A DNA stretch of 60,000 nt from Tubulanus polymorphus (taxonomy: Eukaryota > Nemertea > Palaeonemertea > Tubulaniformes > Tubulanidae). The notes under the pieces were generated by a model. The model saw only the letters and a list, made by a program, of their open reading frames with translations. It did no database searches and was not told the origin of the DNA. A program made the translations under genes and the position numbers. The stretch covers positions 11,272,704 to 11,332,703 of the forward strand of contig NC_134036.1 of the NCBI RefSeq assembly GCF_964204645.1, written 5' to 3'. Below are positions 1 through 11,746 of the stretch, piece by piece (within the stretch, counting starts at the first letter, position 1; each line of letters begins with the position of its first letter).

Positions 1-345
1 TTGAACATTCCGCTACCGGAACCAGCTGCGCTGTGCAGCTTTGATGTGTCGACTGAAATCATTATCGACGGCATCGAAGAACCTGCAAACTCATCCTTAC
101 TCGTGCGAACATCTACACCCGTACCAGCCGAAGACGCGGTTCCCGTGGAGATCAACCCCGCAGTACTTTCAGTATCTTCTTGCGCGGTCGGTAATTCGAA
201 GGAACCTGAGCAACCGGTCTCCGAGCAATGTGGCGTTGTTCGGCATGTTCACGATTTTCGCGGGCACCACCTCGAGATATCGGTCCCGGTTGGAGTCCCG
301 ATTAACTGCCCGTTGTGTCTTCACCTGGTCAAATCTTTTGAATAA
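1..345 (+). pseudogene. 3' part of an unidentified retroelement ORF
   Basis: The frame is open from the window edge to a TAA at 343-345 (about 114 residues), so the start lies outside the window. I do not recognise a domain. The first 50 residues match a second copy at about 9886-10030: both carry an IPLPE motif followed by an RTSTPVP motif, and the DNA is alignable too. That second copy follows a gypsy integrase tail and a Cys/His finger frame, so this piece is probably the end of the same kind of element. It ends with a single CPLC pair, too little to call a zinc finger. The partial nature is certain; the family is inferred from the repeat relationship. Confidence 0.45.
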
Positions 346-2151
346 CCTTATATATATACTCTACCTTTGTCGCCTTTTCTGAGCAGGTCGCTCAGGGCTG
401 GTGGGGGGCTTTGTTGATGATTTGCGAGGACATTCAGTCACCCGTGTTACCATTATGATTCATCACTGAGAATTAGGACTCCTTAAATTATTCTTACTCA
501 CCAGAGGAAGACCTGACATATTTTCGCGCGTAAAATCTCATGGAGGAAAACAAGAGAATTTTCCCCTTCTAGCTTCTCTACCTCCCAGATGCTAGTGACG
601 TGAGCGAACCCTAGAAGCGACGCATATATGCAACTTTTTCCTTAAATGTATAGGATTATGGAAAGAGAGAGAGAGAGCTACCTGTATTCCCTCTTGGTCG
701 AGGAAATTCCGAGAGTTGAGACCTTAGACTTGGCATTATGAATTTTAACGGAAACGGAAGTAGATTTTTGTAGTCACTTGCCAGAGCACGCTACCCCGAA
801 TCCCGGTATTCCGCTTCAGGACATTGGGGCCTAGGCCTTCTTTTTTCAGCTCTAATCGCTAGCTAGTCGTAAGAAGACTGTGCCCTCTTCTGACGAACAG
901 TTGCACTTCAGTGTTGGTTCACTATTTTAGGCCTACACTACTACTACTAAAATACCTTTTATGAGTAGCGTTATAACTATTTTCCGCGTGGATTTTAGGC
1001 CTAAACAAAACAGCTGAGAGTTACTTCCGGGTAGCAACGCAACTAAAAGATGGAGATTAAGTTTATTTTCGCTTTTCGATGGAGATTAAAACGGATAAAT
1101 TCTTTGAGTAAATTAATTATAAATACTACTCAAACATATTGCAACTATATTGTGTTTTTACTTACTATACATTTTCGAAATATAATCGACTGTTAAAGGA
1201 TCGGTATTGAACGCTCACGCCGGCTTTCCGACTACTTGAAGTGGCGGCCATTACTACACGGAATATTCCCAGCGGCCTTTGCGAATTTCTTTAAAAAAAC
1301 AACCTTGCCGCAGGTGGTTGTGGCAGGTGCGAGTTGACACTTTGTACAGCCGTGTGTCAATGTGAACATTTATAGCAGAAGAGATTAAAAAGTTGTGCTG
1401 GCCATATCAGATAAGCAAAACATTAAAGCCAGCCTCACCCTAGCGTCAATGCTGCCGCAACAACTACACTGCAGCAATGTATAAGCGACACTGATGCCCA
1501 AAAACCTTTCCCGCACACTAGCAACAACGCTGCTTCACGTACTGCACCAGGCACTATTGTAGGTCAATCAATCGATCAATATGGTTTGAGGCGTATTTGA
1601 CGCTCCGTATCAAAAATAATATCATAGATATAGGCGTCAAAGTCACACGCAGCAAAAACGCCAAAAGTTTTACACGCACACTAGGTGATTTTGACGCAGG
1701 CGTACTTCTTACGGCGGCTTTGGCACTAGTAAATGACACTTGCTGTAATAGAAAGTCTGAAATTCTATCAAAATTCATTTTTTTTGTCTGCAGATTATTT
1801 ATACATATTGGCCTGTATCAGGAGTAAGTCGGAATGTATCCAGGAAAGTAGATGTTGATTAAGAAAATTGGCCTAAATACGAAGTCCGAATCATGGGATA
1901 TGCCAGTAAGTTCATAGATCAGATAATTCATAGATCATATTGAATTTGACTTTGATCTGATTGAACTTACAATACGTGATTGGATCTGTGCCCCTAAAAA
2001 GATTAAAATTATCTGTTCAGTCAGTAAGAGAGCAAAAAGAGACTACAAATGTAGTCCTCTACTTCCTCCCCAAAATACAGTAAAGTATGCATGAGTCGAA
2101 AGTATATGATCCAATTTCATTCAGTAATGCAATGCATTCATATCAGGACTG
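346..2151. other. No gene seen; simple repeats only
   Basis: Non-coding, AT-rich sequence. A short GA run lies at 664-677. Small frames on both strands at 1554-1827 overlap one another antisense and have no recognisable motif or splice support. Short direct repeats of an ATTCATAGATCA type occur at 1911-1940. Confidence 0.5.
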
Positions 2152-2252
2152 ATAACGAGAGAAATCCCACAATAAATTGAGCAAAAAATGAAAATTTCAT
2201 AGTACTTTAATAGAACTTTTTAATTAATTTATTGTGGAATTTCTCTCGTTAT
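2152..2252. repeat. Hairpin with 27-bp stem and 47-nt loop
   Basis: ATAACGAGAGAAATCCCACA begins the left arm (2152-2178) and its reverse complement ends the right arm (2226-2252), with one mismatch in 27 pairs. Related half-sites (GAGAGAATCCCACAAT and ATTATTGTGGAATTC) occur at about 25395-25550, so this is probably a small foldback repeat family rather than a unique structure. A small-RNA precursor is possible but unsupported. Confidence 0.6.
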
Positions 2253-2696
2253 TCATCTTACACGGATATTGTGTATCTTCTCGACTCATCAGGACTGATA
2301 TTTTTTTCTGAGCCTGACTTCGTATTTCGTATTTTTCCTATTAAATTTCTTGACTAATTCATGTCCGACTGATGCGTACTTTATTGTTTACATTTGCAGA
2401 ACACTTTTTGCTAGGCTTACTATTCGTAGGGGCAAAACCATGGACAATGTGGCCTCTATTTACTAAATGCATCTCATTAAATCACAGTCTTATATTATTA
2501 CAACGATAATTATTGTAGGTGATTACCCTGCTGCAGTTCAGAAATGCAAACAGTGTGAATATACGAGTAACTTAGATAGTAATGATGAAGAACTGATTGG
2601 GAAGTAGAACAGAAAGAGACGTGCGCCTGATTGCTATTCAGATGATGATTGTGACGGAGACAGTGATGAAACTGGTTTCCTCGGTTTTAGTTTTTT

Positions 2697-3514
2697 AGCC
2701 CCCTTGGGACTTTAGTCCCAGCGGGCTATTGCGCTCACTTATCTTCCGTTCATCCGTAGACGGAATTCAGTTATTTTGGGAAGTTTTGAAGACGCTTCAA
2801 TGGATTGTCTTGATCTTTGGTTTATACACGTATCTACCCTAGATACATGTTCTGCCCAGAAACTGGCCCAATCAGAATCGAGATGGCCGACTGGCAGCCA
2901 TTGTTAATTGCCAAAATCTTGCCAAAACACTTTTTACACATCTTTCACAAATGTTTGTATTCCCCTATGGCGCACCAGCTTCAGAAAAATTGGGTCGATT
3001 GGACCCAAGATGGCCGTCCAGTGACCTTTTTTGTGCCCAAAAAGGTCCTTTTTGCCCCGAATTGCGAGACCTGTAGCTTCCGAATCAGTCAAGTGTGACG
3101 CAATCGGCAGCCATTTTTGTGTCATCAGTCCTCATTTGTAGATGAAAAAAAGGTTTTTTGAGGAATATATCGAGGAATATATAGAGGTTTTGACTTTCAG
3201 CCTTTGATAAATAGTATCACTGTCGTTCATCTCCTTACGTGGAATTGGGGTTACCCGGGTTTTTGTTCTCACCACCAGGGGAGACGAATATTGAATTATA
3301 TACAATTTACCTATTTATATTGGTACCTATGGATATTCTGTAACCACAATCAATTGCAAAGTTGTAGCTTGTGACATGTTCTATGATTGTGGTGAGAAAG
3401 CTTTAAGGTCATTGTTTTCTTAAAATCTTCACCAGGGGATATTGAATATTGAAATTTTCTGTTTGTTGAGCATTTTAAACCACTTTAGTGGGGGTGGTGT
3501 CCCTGGACCCCTAG
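2697..3514 (+). mobile_element. Helitron2-like non-autonomous element, copy 1
   Basis: The left end is AGCCCCCTTGGGACTTTAGT after a run of T. The right end has a short CCACT-AGTGG hairpin, then GGTGTCCCTGGACCCCTAG followed by T. The left terminus (consensus AGCCCACTTGGG) is the reverse complement of a block about 20 bp inside the right end of other copies (CCCAAGTGGGCCT), the asymmetric inverted-repeat layout of Helitron2/Helentron elements, which insert between T and T. The body has no coding frame. Other copies are at 5550-6295, 11747-11900 (minus) and 37431-38063, with left-end fragments at 6837 and 45096. It lies in an intron of the DUF4806-like pseudogene. Confidence 0.55.
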
Positions 3515-5549
3515 TTTTTGGTCTATTTGATACAGTACACGGTGGATCTCTATCAATTCAAAAACTGCTTCGGATTGCTAACTGTAACTACCAAAATAAT
3601 ATGCATTCAGCACAGTCAATTGGGTTTGTTTTATACAGCTGATGACAATTCTTCTCCTACAGAAAGTTTAACAAATAATTGTCTACTTTTGGGTTTATTG
3701 GAAGCTTTTACTGTCCAGGGCCGTACTTAGCATTAGACGTTGGGGGCGGGGGCAGAGAAACCTGCAAAAGAGGGCACTTTTCCATGATTTCTGGGGGGGC
3801 AATGCTGTCAACCCTCCCGGTCCCCACTACATAATGCCCTGCTAGAATTATTTTTAGTGTTACTGGCTGTTTTCACATTTACTCAATACTTTCTTTTTAC
3901 AGTCAATCTTCGGGAATCAAGTACACAACCGAAGAAGGCAGCTAAATTTTCTGTTAACTTACCAAAACCACCATCACTTAAACGAATGGATGCGATGACA
4001 AGTAGAAATAAATCACCATTTGCGATAACTGAACGAACAACAAGCCCTGAATCACCACCACTTAGGCAGCCTCTTGTACCGAGGACTACTCTGTTACCAA
4101 ATGAAGATATGTCATCTCCTGGTTTACTAAGATTTAAAAGACCAGACACCACTAGTAGGAGACATTCCCAACCAGATATGATGTCACCTAAGCCATCAAG
4201 TAGTCGTAGTTTAATGAATCCTCATCCAATAATGTCAACCCCACCTGCTCCAGCTCCGCCTGCTACATCTTCAGATACACGTATGTACTAAACCATCATT
4301 TTATAATATGTTTGTGAATACTGATTAATCATACAGTATGTCAATCAACCACAGTTATACAAGCCTTGTTGAGTGAGATAATACGTTAAAACAAACTGCC
4401 ATACGATAGGTATGTAATTAACATTGCATCTACACTAATTTTATTGGAGAATGCAATTTTCGTAAGTAAAACGAACACATCCATACCGAGTGCTTTTTTT
4501 TTTCGTGCTTTATTTTTCGGCTACACATAGTTGAACATTTCTATTTACTGATATTGCATTAAATATATATTCATCGATAAGATTTATAATGAAAATTATC
4601 ATCTACACACCACGCTAATACAACATTATTGGAAGTTTATCTAAACAGAGGTGTGTATCTAATGTATCGTTAATGCCGCATTTAGGGCTACTATAGACGC
4701 TGAGATATGGCATTTGTCTGTATTGTAAACAGGCATATTTGAATTGTAAATTGTTGCAATTTTCTGATGTAACAAAGCTTCTTTGGTTGATAAATGTCTT
4801 TTGATTTCCCTAAATATATATGTAGCGTCACCCTGTGTTACAGGCCTGATTATTTTTAATTTTAAGTTTTAATTTTTTCTTGTAGTTCAGAGCATTTACC
4901 GGTCACTGCAGATCATCATTGAACTGCTTAAGGAAAACATAAATCTTTCAAGAACTATGTTTAGTGAACTGGCACAAGAGGAGGACATGGTGGATGTTAA
5001 ACAAATGGACACATTAGAATAACTTCAATTGTTAGACCAGACACTCAAGACTCCAAAGCTGCCGTTGGTAGGTATCATGATGAATAGATAATTCACTCAG
5101 CCAAATTCACTCTGAACAAAATGTGTGGGTCGTATATCCAAATCCACTGAATACAATTTTTGTGTGGGTCGTATATGATGTATTGGAACTTTTCTAAACT
5201 TGCAATTTAAAAATTTTTTCAAGTTAGATTTTTACTTTTGTCACAAAAAACATCAACATTCCAAATAGATGCGACATTAAATTTCAAAGAATAAAATGAA
5301 GCTCAAGATGGTCTCTTGAGTGTGTTTAAATTTGATTATTTTACTCCTATTTAGAATAAATATCTTATGCGTATTGGTGTTAATAGTGCCAGTGATATGG
5401 TTAGAAGAGTTATGAGAAAAATTGGAAAATTCAGTTTAAAAGGGAAAAAAGGCAAACCTTCAATGCAATTCAAATACTAGAAAATATAATTTTAAGAAAG
5501 TATCACAGCAATAGAATAAAGAAATCAATAGCTGCAGCATTGAATCCAG

Positions 5550-6295
5550 ATTGATAGCTGGCTGGCAGCCATTGTAATTTGGTGAAAATTGGGCCTATCT
5601 GCGATTTGTCATTGAATTTTTAAGTAGAAGTTGATCCAACGTTTTTTTATTTACAATTGCTACATCAGTCATTGATAGGATCACCCTTGGCTTTTCATCA
5701 TATGTAGCAAAATTATTTCAAAATGTTTGTTTCTGTAAGAATAAAAATCATTCATTCAAGCATCTTATTCTATCCTCATTTAAAGAAGAAAAAAACAACG
5801 GTCATTATTGGAGGTTCTGAAAAATCAATTTGATCACTAATTATACGTTATCGTTAATAAGTTTTATTAAATGTCTATCAGATCCAACTTTTTTTCTTTT
5901 AGTGCAACTTTAAGTTATATTTCAACAACGATTGCAAAAATACATGAATGCAACATGATAGAAATAATAAATTTTTGACAGCCATAAAGGCTGTACGTAC
6001 ACTCATCAGCACAATCATTAGGCCCTTTAAAAATGTTTATGATAAGTTATTACAATAGTTTCTAAATTAAAGCACATGGAGGTTTGTTACTCAATATATC
6101 TTCTATTTACTGCATATTTTGTAACCGCAATGAATTGCAAAAATTGTAGCCTTGACATGTTCTATCATTGTGGTGTGTTTCAAGTTCATTAGTTTCTGTA
6201 TATGTTCACCAGGAGGCGTTAGATATTGAAATTCCAGATTATCAAGCACTTATGGTGCCACTTCCCAAGTGGGCCTGGTGTCCTTGTACCCCTAG
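5550..6295 (+). mobile_element. Helitron2-like element, degraded copy 2
   Basis: The 3' third (6085-6295) aligns well with copy 1, including the AACCGCAATGAATTGCAAA and CATGTTCTATCATTGTGGTG blocks and the terminal hairpin CCACTT-CCC-AAGTGG before GTACCCCTAG. The 5' part is only weakly similar (a GGCTGGCAGCCATTGT block near 5567) and the true left end is not visible. Confidence 0.45.
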
Positions 6296-6490
6296 TTTGG
6301 TAGCTAGTTACTCGAAAATACCTAAATCTGGATGATGATGTTGAAAGATTTGTGATCGATAGAATTTATTTTGAAATAATTAAATTCTCTTTTTTAGATG
6401 CTGGCAAAAACTGTTTCGAAAGGTTAATGTGAGTGAAGATGTGATATCTGATACATTGAAATATGCACCACATTTGAAAACAAAAAGAGT

Positions 6491-7158
6491 GTAAGTGTTG
6501 GATAAAGCCATTTTCTACATCTAGTGTTCACTTAGGCAGGTTGGCTTGCAGTTTTTGTGTTTTAGCTTTGTTAACGTAGTCACTAAGTCACTAGTAGCAT
6601 TAGCTACTAATATGATTCGAAAATCTGTCGCCCTAAAATCAATAAAAAAGAAGTGCGATCCTAAACTTATGTACGTATAATTAAAAAACCTTAAGGCTAA
6701 AAGAACATGATACCTTGTATCTCCAGAGCAGTCAGGTCATTTATAAATTCCAATGAAAAACTTGATCAGTTCATTTCTATAGCTGCCGCGTCTTTGGAGA
6801 AACAAAGTATTATTTTTAGTATTTAAGTATCATTTTCAGCCCACTTGGGACTTTTGTCCTGTTTTGAATAGAGTCAATATCAGCCAATCCAAAGAGCACG
6901 CTTGAATACATCTTTTTTGATTTATAACCAGTACCAAAGCTTCAAGGCATGAACCTCCTGTTTAGAATTAGGATAATAATGCTATTTTGCTGAGAATTGA
7001 AATTAATAATGGCATCTACTAATTCCTTGAGTGTGGGATTTCTTCATTTAATTTTTTTTTCTTACACAATTATTTTTGTAGTTGAATTATTGAAAATTGT
7101 TAAGATTTTAAGATTATTCGCTGAGTGTATATCTTACACTTGCAGCACTGAACTAAAG
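6491..7158. other. No gene seen; Helitron2 left-end fragment at 6837
   Basis: The only recognisable element is a TCAGCCCACTTGGGACTT fragment at about 6836-6853, matching the left end of the Helitron2-like family. A 61-codon frame at 6997-7182 is hydrophobic but has no other support. Confidence 0.4.
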
Positions 7159-7502
7159 CCATCCTCGCTTGCCAGTGTTTGATTGCTGACCGTTTGATCA
7201 CGCCAACACAAAAGCTGGCCACTAAAAACCCTTCATTGGTCTAATACATCGCCCAAGATTTCTTGGGCGGACAGATTCCCGCTCTGCGGCTGCCAGTCTG
7301 TGTATCTAGCTTACCAGATGCATTGGTCTATAAATACCACACATCTGATTGGCTAGATATATAGACTGGTGGGTGCTGAGGGGGAACCTGTCCGCCTAAG
7401 AAGTAGTGGGCAATGCAATAGACCAATGAAGGGTTTGCGGCCAGGGTTTGTGTTGGAGTGAGCTTCAGCAGGCGGCAATCAAACCCTGGCAAGCGAGGAT
7501 GG
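7159..7502. mobile_element. Foldback MITE
   Basis: The left end CCATCCTCGCTTGCCAGTGT and right end CCCTGGCAAGCGAGGATGG are inverted copies, and the inversion continues inward for well over 100 bp (for example CCCTTCATTGGTCTA at 7230 against TAGACCAATGAAGGG at 7420). There is no coding frame. A clean target-site duplication is not visible, so the superfamily is unassigned. Confidence 0.75.
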
Positions 7503-7699
7503 AATAGTTGGCTGGCTAGTTGTCATGTCCGTAGAATATTTCAAGGTACTTACCTAAAATAATTCTTGAACTATTTTATTTACTCAAGTTATATTTTGTT
7601 AGTGTTTTTTGTGATAGAAAATATTTGGATTCAATTTGAATTATAATAAAAATCTATAAATTAAAATCTATCAAAATATTTTTTTCCTATGTTTTTGGA

Positions 7700-7930
7700 G
7701 TGATTGTTTTGTTATGTATCGAGGTGAAGGAGCCCCTAAATGTGGTGAAAATAACTTATTCCAACGTTGTTGTAACGTTTTCTAGTGACATTTGACATTG
7801 TATTCTAAACGTTGTATAAACATCACCGCAACCTAACATGGCAAAGCTGTGGCAGATGATTATAACGTTTTTTTATAAACGTGGTGATGTTGCGCATCCA
7901 ACCTTTTTGGAACATTGTGAAAACGTTATT
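7700..7930. repeat. AACGTT-rich repeat with internal inversions
   Basis: Repeated AACGTT/AACGTTT words occur (near 7751, 7767, 7808, 7863, 7876, 7921), some in inverted arrangement around a short spacer. It resembles a small DNA-transposon remnant, but no termini can be defined. Confidence 0.3.
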
Positions 7931-7954
7931 TTGTTACTTGGGTAGGTACATAAT

Positions 7955-8221
7955 ACATGTGTTGAATACCATATCGGAGATTTAGTCTGGGTCTAAACGC
8001 CCGCCATTTCGGCCAGGCAGACTAAGAAATTGTCCTGTCTTTGGACTGGTCCGTTTACGGTCACGCGCGTAGTCAACGACGTGGTCATTCGTGTTGAAAA
8101 TCTCGAAAACCACAATGTCAAATACATACATTTCAATCGATTGAAGTCCTATGTGGCCGCTGATTCGCCCCTAGGTGCGATGTCCTCCGAGGCCCTTTCC
8201 AGTAGAACAAGATCTGGCTGA
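7955..8221 (+). pseudogene. Ty3/gypsy integrase C-terminus, fragment A
   Basis: The frame reads IGDLVWV, then a TAA at 7994-7996, then WTGPFTVTRVVNDVVIRVEN, VKYIHFNRLKSYV and SSRTRSG before a TGA at 8219-8221. GDLVW followed by a GPF block and an IHFNRLK block is the chromodomain-side tail of gypsy-type integrases, and a T/SRTRSG end is typical of the polyprotein terminus. Nothing upstream resembles protease, RT, RNase H or the integrase core, so this is a 5'-truncated remnant. The nonsense codon confirms decay. Confidence 0.75.
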
Positions 8222-8293
8222 AGAACCCGCTTGCCCGGCTTTCTAATCGTTGTCCAAAAATCTATTCATCAATTTGTCACTCTTTTATTACAG

Positions 8294-8804
8294 GTCGAGC
8301 ATCAAGAAGAAATGTCGTTTCTGCTCCAAGCATTTTCGATCGGAAACTATCGAATCACATTCCAACGGGTGCGAGGGGCGGCCTGTCCCTGGCCGCTGCT
8401 ACAAATGCCGTGACTGCGGCCGAGTATCACACACTAAACTTTCTGCGCGTCAGCACGGGAAGTATTATGTGAAAATAGCGAATCGCGACCCAGGGTACGA
8501 GGTCATTTCTAAGAGTGACGAAAAGTCACCGCAGCGCAAGATCGTACGCACCGAGGAGTGGGACAGAGATCCTGCTCTTACGATTTCAGAATCTCCTGGC
8601 CGCACCGATGACCGTCGGGCGCGTCGTGAGGCCGACCGGGCCCGTCGGGCACGCGTGAAAGCAAGCATGGTCGAAAGTGACCGCATCGCAGAGGAGGCCC
8701 GTCAGCTGGACGCGACCTTTCTTGCGCGACAGACCGACGGAGGTTTGGAAATTTCGTCGCGACACCAAGGCCAGGAAGGCAATGGCTCGGCTGAAGCCCA
8801 GTAA
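8294..8804 (+). CDS. Cys/His finger ORF downstream of gypsy integrase A
   Basis: A pyrimidine-rich tract ending in CAG (8291-8293) precedes an open frame to a TAA at 8802-8804 (about 170 residues). It begins with a lysine-rich lead, then CRFCSKHF, SHSNGC, then CYKCRDCGRVSH and ARQH, two possible Cys/His zinc-binding motifs. A long Arg/Asp/Glu-rich, probably helical region follows (RRARREADRARRARVK). The position, about 70 bp after the gypsy stop and behind a splice-acceptor-like site, suggests a spliced extra ORF of the element. A second gypsy tail at 9064-9300 has the same arrangement. The protein family is unknown to me. Confidence 0.45.
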
Positions 8805-8810
8805 TCCTGC

Positions 8811-8912
8811 ATCAATCGCGACGCCTCAGATCGCGACGCCTCAGATCGCGACGGCTCAGATTGCGCCGCCACCGATCGCCACGCCTCCAATCGTGCCGCC
8901 ACTGATCGCGAT
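8811..8912 (+). repeat. 15-bp coding-like minisatellite
   Basis: About seven 15-bp units of the GATCGCGACGCCTCA type run head to tail, the later ones diverged. One frame encodes a repeated I-A-T-P-Q pentapeptide. It begins just after the stop of the finger ORF. Confidence 0.7.
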
Positions 8913-9063
8913 GTTTTACTTTCCTGGGGAAGCCAAGAGTCTCCTTGCCGTATTCACTACCCAGGCGGACCCGTGTAGCGAGCGCAGCAGAATGACTACG
9001 ACTACGCTACCTATGGAAAACAGCAGTCAATTATTTTCATATATTTACACCATAACCGCTACA

Positions 9064-9300
9064 GGTCCATTCTCCATCATTGAAGTAGTTAGTGATGCTT
9101 TATAAACTATCCGTTCAGGGAAAGTCTGTGACAGCTCATTTCGATCGTCTCAAGCCGTATCATGCTAGTTACGTTTGTCCTCCCGAAATCAGAGACGAGA
9201 ATATGACTGAGAGTAATTCTAGAAATTCCGACCTAACCCAGTCGGTGTATGATTCGTCGGGTCCCGTAGTAACACGTTCGGGACGTCATGGAGGAGGTTT
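9064..9300 (+). pseudogene. Ty3/gypsy integrase C-terminus, fragment B
   Basis: GPFSIIEVVSDAL in one frame continues as LYKLSVQGKSVTAHFDRLKP in the next, so there is a one-base frameshift near 9095. The tail ends in PVVTRSGR. This is the same GPF to FDRLKPYH integrase-tail pattern as fragment A but clearly diverged from it, so two different gypsy insertions, or a tandem of related elements, lie within 1.1 kb. An acceptor-like TACAG lies directly before the GPF block. Confidence 0.7.
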
Positions 9301-9433
9301 AAAACTATCCTTCACCCTTTTTCTGGCTAAGATGCCATCTTATATTCTCACTGACCTGTGGGTTCAATGGCTGGTGAAGTTGATTGGTATATATGAACTT
9401 TGTTTTCTATTTTTCTATGCATTTTCAGTAAAT

Positions 9434-10779
9434 ATGGACCCCGGGAACAAATGGACATGCCACGACTGTGGTCTGTGCCTGAGCAGCACTTAAAGGAAGT
9501 CGCGTCATCAGGTGTCGTGTACGTGGAAGCTGTTTGGCCGAAAGACCTATCTGGCCGGCACGATGTTATCGTGCCTGATGTGTGGTTTCAGTAACCCGAA
9601 AGTGGTGCGGGTGATCACCCATATTTCGATGTCACATCGCGATCGTGTAAAGAAGAATAATAATACCTACATTGGATTGATTCGTACATGCGTGCCGGAG
9701 GGAGTGCCTCGGACGGTTTTTCCGAGCCTCCCTACCGCGAGTTTCGTCAGTGACGTCGGTCTGGACGAGACCATGGAATCGTTAGCGTCGCAATCCCTGG
9801 AGGATTTTCCATTTCTTCCGCCGCCGCCTTCGCCGCCGTATTCGCCTCCTCCGCCTATCGTAATTCCGACATTTTACGACTGTTTAGACATTCCTTTGCC
9901 GGAATCAGCTGCAGCTTCGACGTTTCTCCAGAAATCGTCTGAGAAGGTATCGAAGAACCTTTGAATTTATCATTACTTGCTCGAACCTCAACGCCCGTAC
10001 CGGACACGCAGTTCCCGCGGAAACCACCACCGCTGTACTTGCGGAACCTTGAAAAGAGTGCAATAGGACAGCAAATAGGCGGCGATCTCAGAGAGTTAGG
10101 TCTGCGCCTCAAGTACGCAACAAGTGGTGGAGCCAGTGCGAAGAAGGCTATCAAGAGACTAGCGATGCAATTGAATGATTGGCCGACACCGTGCACTTAT
10201 GACAGAGCCAATTCCGCACAGGTATGAAGGCCAACTATTCCGATGATATATTTCCTGGCGATGCCGATAAACAACAAGCAAGGAAGATGTTGGCGCTTGT
10301 CGTTATAAGTCTATGTCACTGCGTATACAATGAGTTGCTCTGCCAATATGCTGGTAACATTGAAATCATGAGGAAAAACTACCACGTGTCATTGACGTTT
10401 TCATTCGGTGTAATTGCGGAGACTGTCGGAATTGTAGGAAGAAGAGGTTTGATGTGGACGTAAGACGTGTTGGTGGCACCGATCGCATTAACACTAACAC
10501 AAATAACAGCGAGTTGGCGAATAGATCGATCAGTGTTTCACTGCCGAATAATGTGATCTACGCAAAGACTTCAGCTGGCCTTCTGGCGTGAACAATACAC
10601 ATATTGAACAACGCTGACGCGAATTCAGTAGCCAAGAAGCAAGTGTTCCACGGAGCGTCCGTTTTCCCGTCGAGATGGGCTAGAAAAACCTTGAACGCAA
10701 AGGTTTATATCACAGAAGCAGACAAACTAACCATGACAGGACGGCGATTCGATCAAAACTACGATCTCTTGAAGAAATG
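9434..10779 (+). pseudogene. Broken Cys/His finger ORF and downstream frames of the gypsy-linked element
   Basis: Behind an acceptor-like TTTTCAG (9423-9429) the frame has WTCHDCGLCLSS, a TAA at 9491-9493, HQVSC, then a second motif LSCLMCGF with THISMSH, i.e. two Cys2/His-type fingers. A proline-rich stretch follows (9820-9860), then the IPLPE and RTSTPVP blocks shared with 1-345, with frame changes near 9960 and 10227. From about 10395 another open stretch holds a cysteine cluster (CNCGDCRNC) and runs to 10779 with one internal TGA. I do not recognise the product. The shared architecture with the 8294-8804 ORF (gypsy tail, acceptor, fingers) argues for an accessory ORF of the element. Confidence 0.4.
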
Positions 10780-11746
10780 ATTTTCAGTACGAGCTCAACC
10801 GTTCTGTCGACGAATATCGGAAAGAGATCCTGGACCCACAACCAAACTAACAATACGAGCGAGACATGACAAAAATAACTGCACGTTTAACTTTCCGTGT
10901 CTCGGGGCCAAATGCGACGAGGCCATATTTAGGGGACAGGTTACGACAAATATAGCAAAATTTCTGCCTGAAGAAAGGCCCTCTACTGTGTTAACGTAGT
11001 AATATTTAAAATCACATGCAAAGCAAAAATAGTGAAACGATTCCCTTATATCATGCATGAGAGAAAAATTCACAAAAGCAAATGGAATGGCCTGCATGAT
11101 GTTGTTTTTCACGCAAAAGATGAACAAAAGAGGGGACCAACATATCATTCAGTACAAAGACAAAAGATAGTCGGCTAACTAAATTATGAATAATAATTCG
11201 TGTTTCAAAAACTTCTATCCAAGCTAATTTCAATTATTTCATTTTATTATGTTCTATTTTATTCTGTCAAAAAGTGCGTGTAATTGGGGCGGTAGCGGCA
11301 CGCCTGCATGCGCAATTGCATTGACCCCTACCCTCCTCCCTCATGTGTACGTAATAAATGAATGACCTCCATGTACTAGGAAGACAAAACTAAAGAATCC
11401 TTGAGAACCAATGAACTTTTTTCTTAAAAAAAAACTCCAGAAAATGACCATATTTTGCCCTTGACATGGCTTAAGGTAAGGGAGAATTGATGATAAACAA
11501 GGTATAATTTCGGATCAATGTAGAGCTGCCATATAACTATTGTAAAACATTTGTAAAAACATTTTGCATTCGTCTGGTTACTTGTATCATTTATGTTCCA
11601 ATTTTTTTATGTTCTCATTTCATACTAGGGCTATTGCTAGTATGATATCAGCCGTCAATCAATAGAACATCAGTTAAATCGTTAGTACAACATCTTTTTT
11701 TCGTGAAAGAACCTCCACTAGGATTTCAATTTAATCTAAGAGGTCC
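10780..11746. other. No gene seen
   Basis: AT-rich non-coding sequence. The minus-strand frames at 10795-11233 have no recognisable motif and overlap each other. Confidence 0.4.

Larger units (their letters stand above)
2519..6490 (+). pseudogene. DUF4806-like multi-exon gene, decayed
   Basis: Five exon-like blocks join in compatible phase: 2519-2674, 3903-4280, 4886-5067, 5355 to about 5560, and 6398-6490. Block 1 reads as a Tyr/Ala-rich, then EYTSNLDSNDEE, then RKRRAP stretch, typical of the region upstream of DUF4806. Block 2 is a Ser/Pro-rich linker. Block 3 has a coiled region ending in LQLLDQTL. Block 4 contains YLMRIGVNSASDMVRRVMRK, the hallmark of the domain. Block 5 ends with ISDTLKYAPHLKTKRV. 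Lesions are a TAG at 2605-2607, a TAA at 5020-5022 where Glu is expected, and a frameshift near 5450 that breaks the domain. DUF4806 proteins are multicopy in many invertebrates and their function is unknown. A Helitron2-like element sits in the first intron. The family assignment is from memory of the domain pattern. Confidence 0.5.

Noticed and set aside
3857-4291. Stand-alone 144-codon protein starting at 3857
   Set aside because: The first 15 codons are intronic polypyrimidine tract; the coding part starts after the acceptor at 3902 and ends at a GT donor at 4281.
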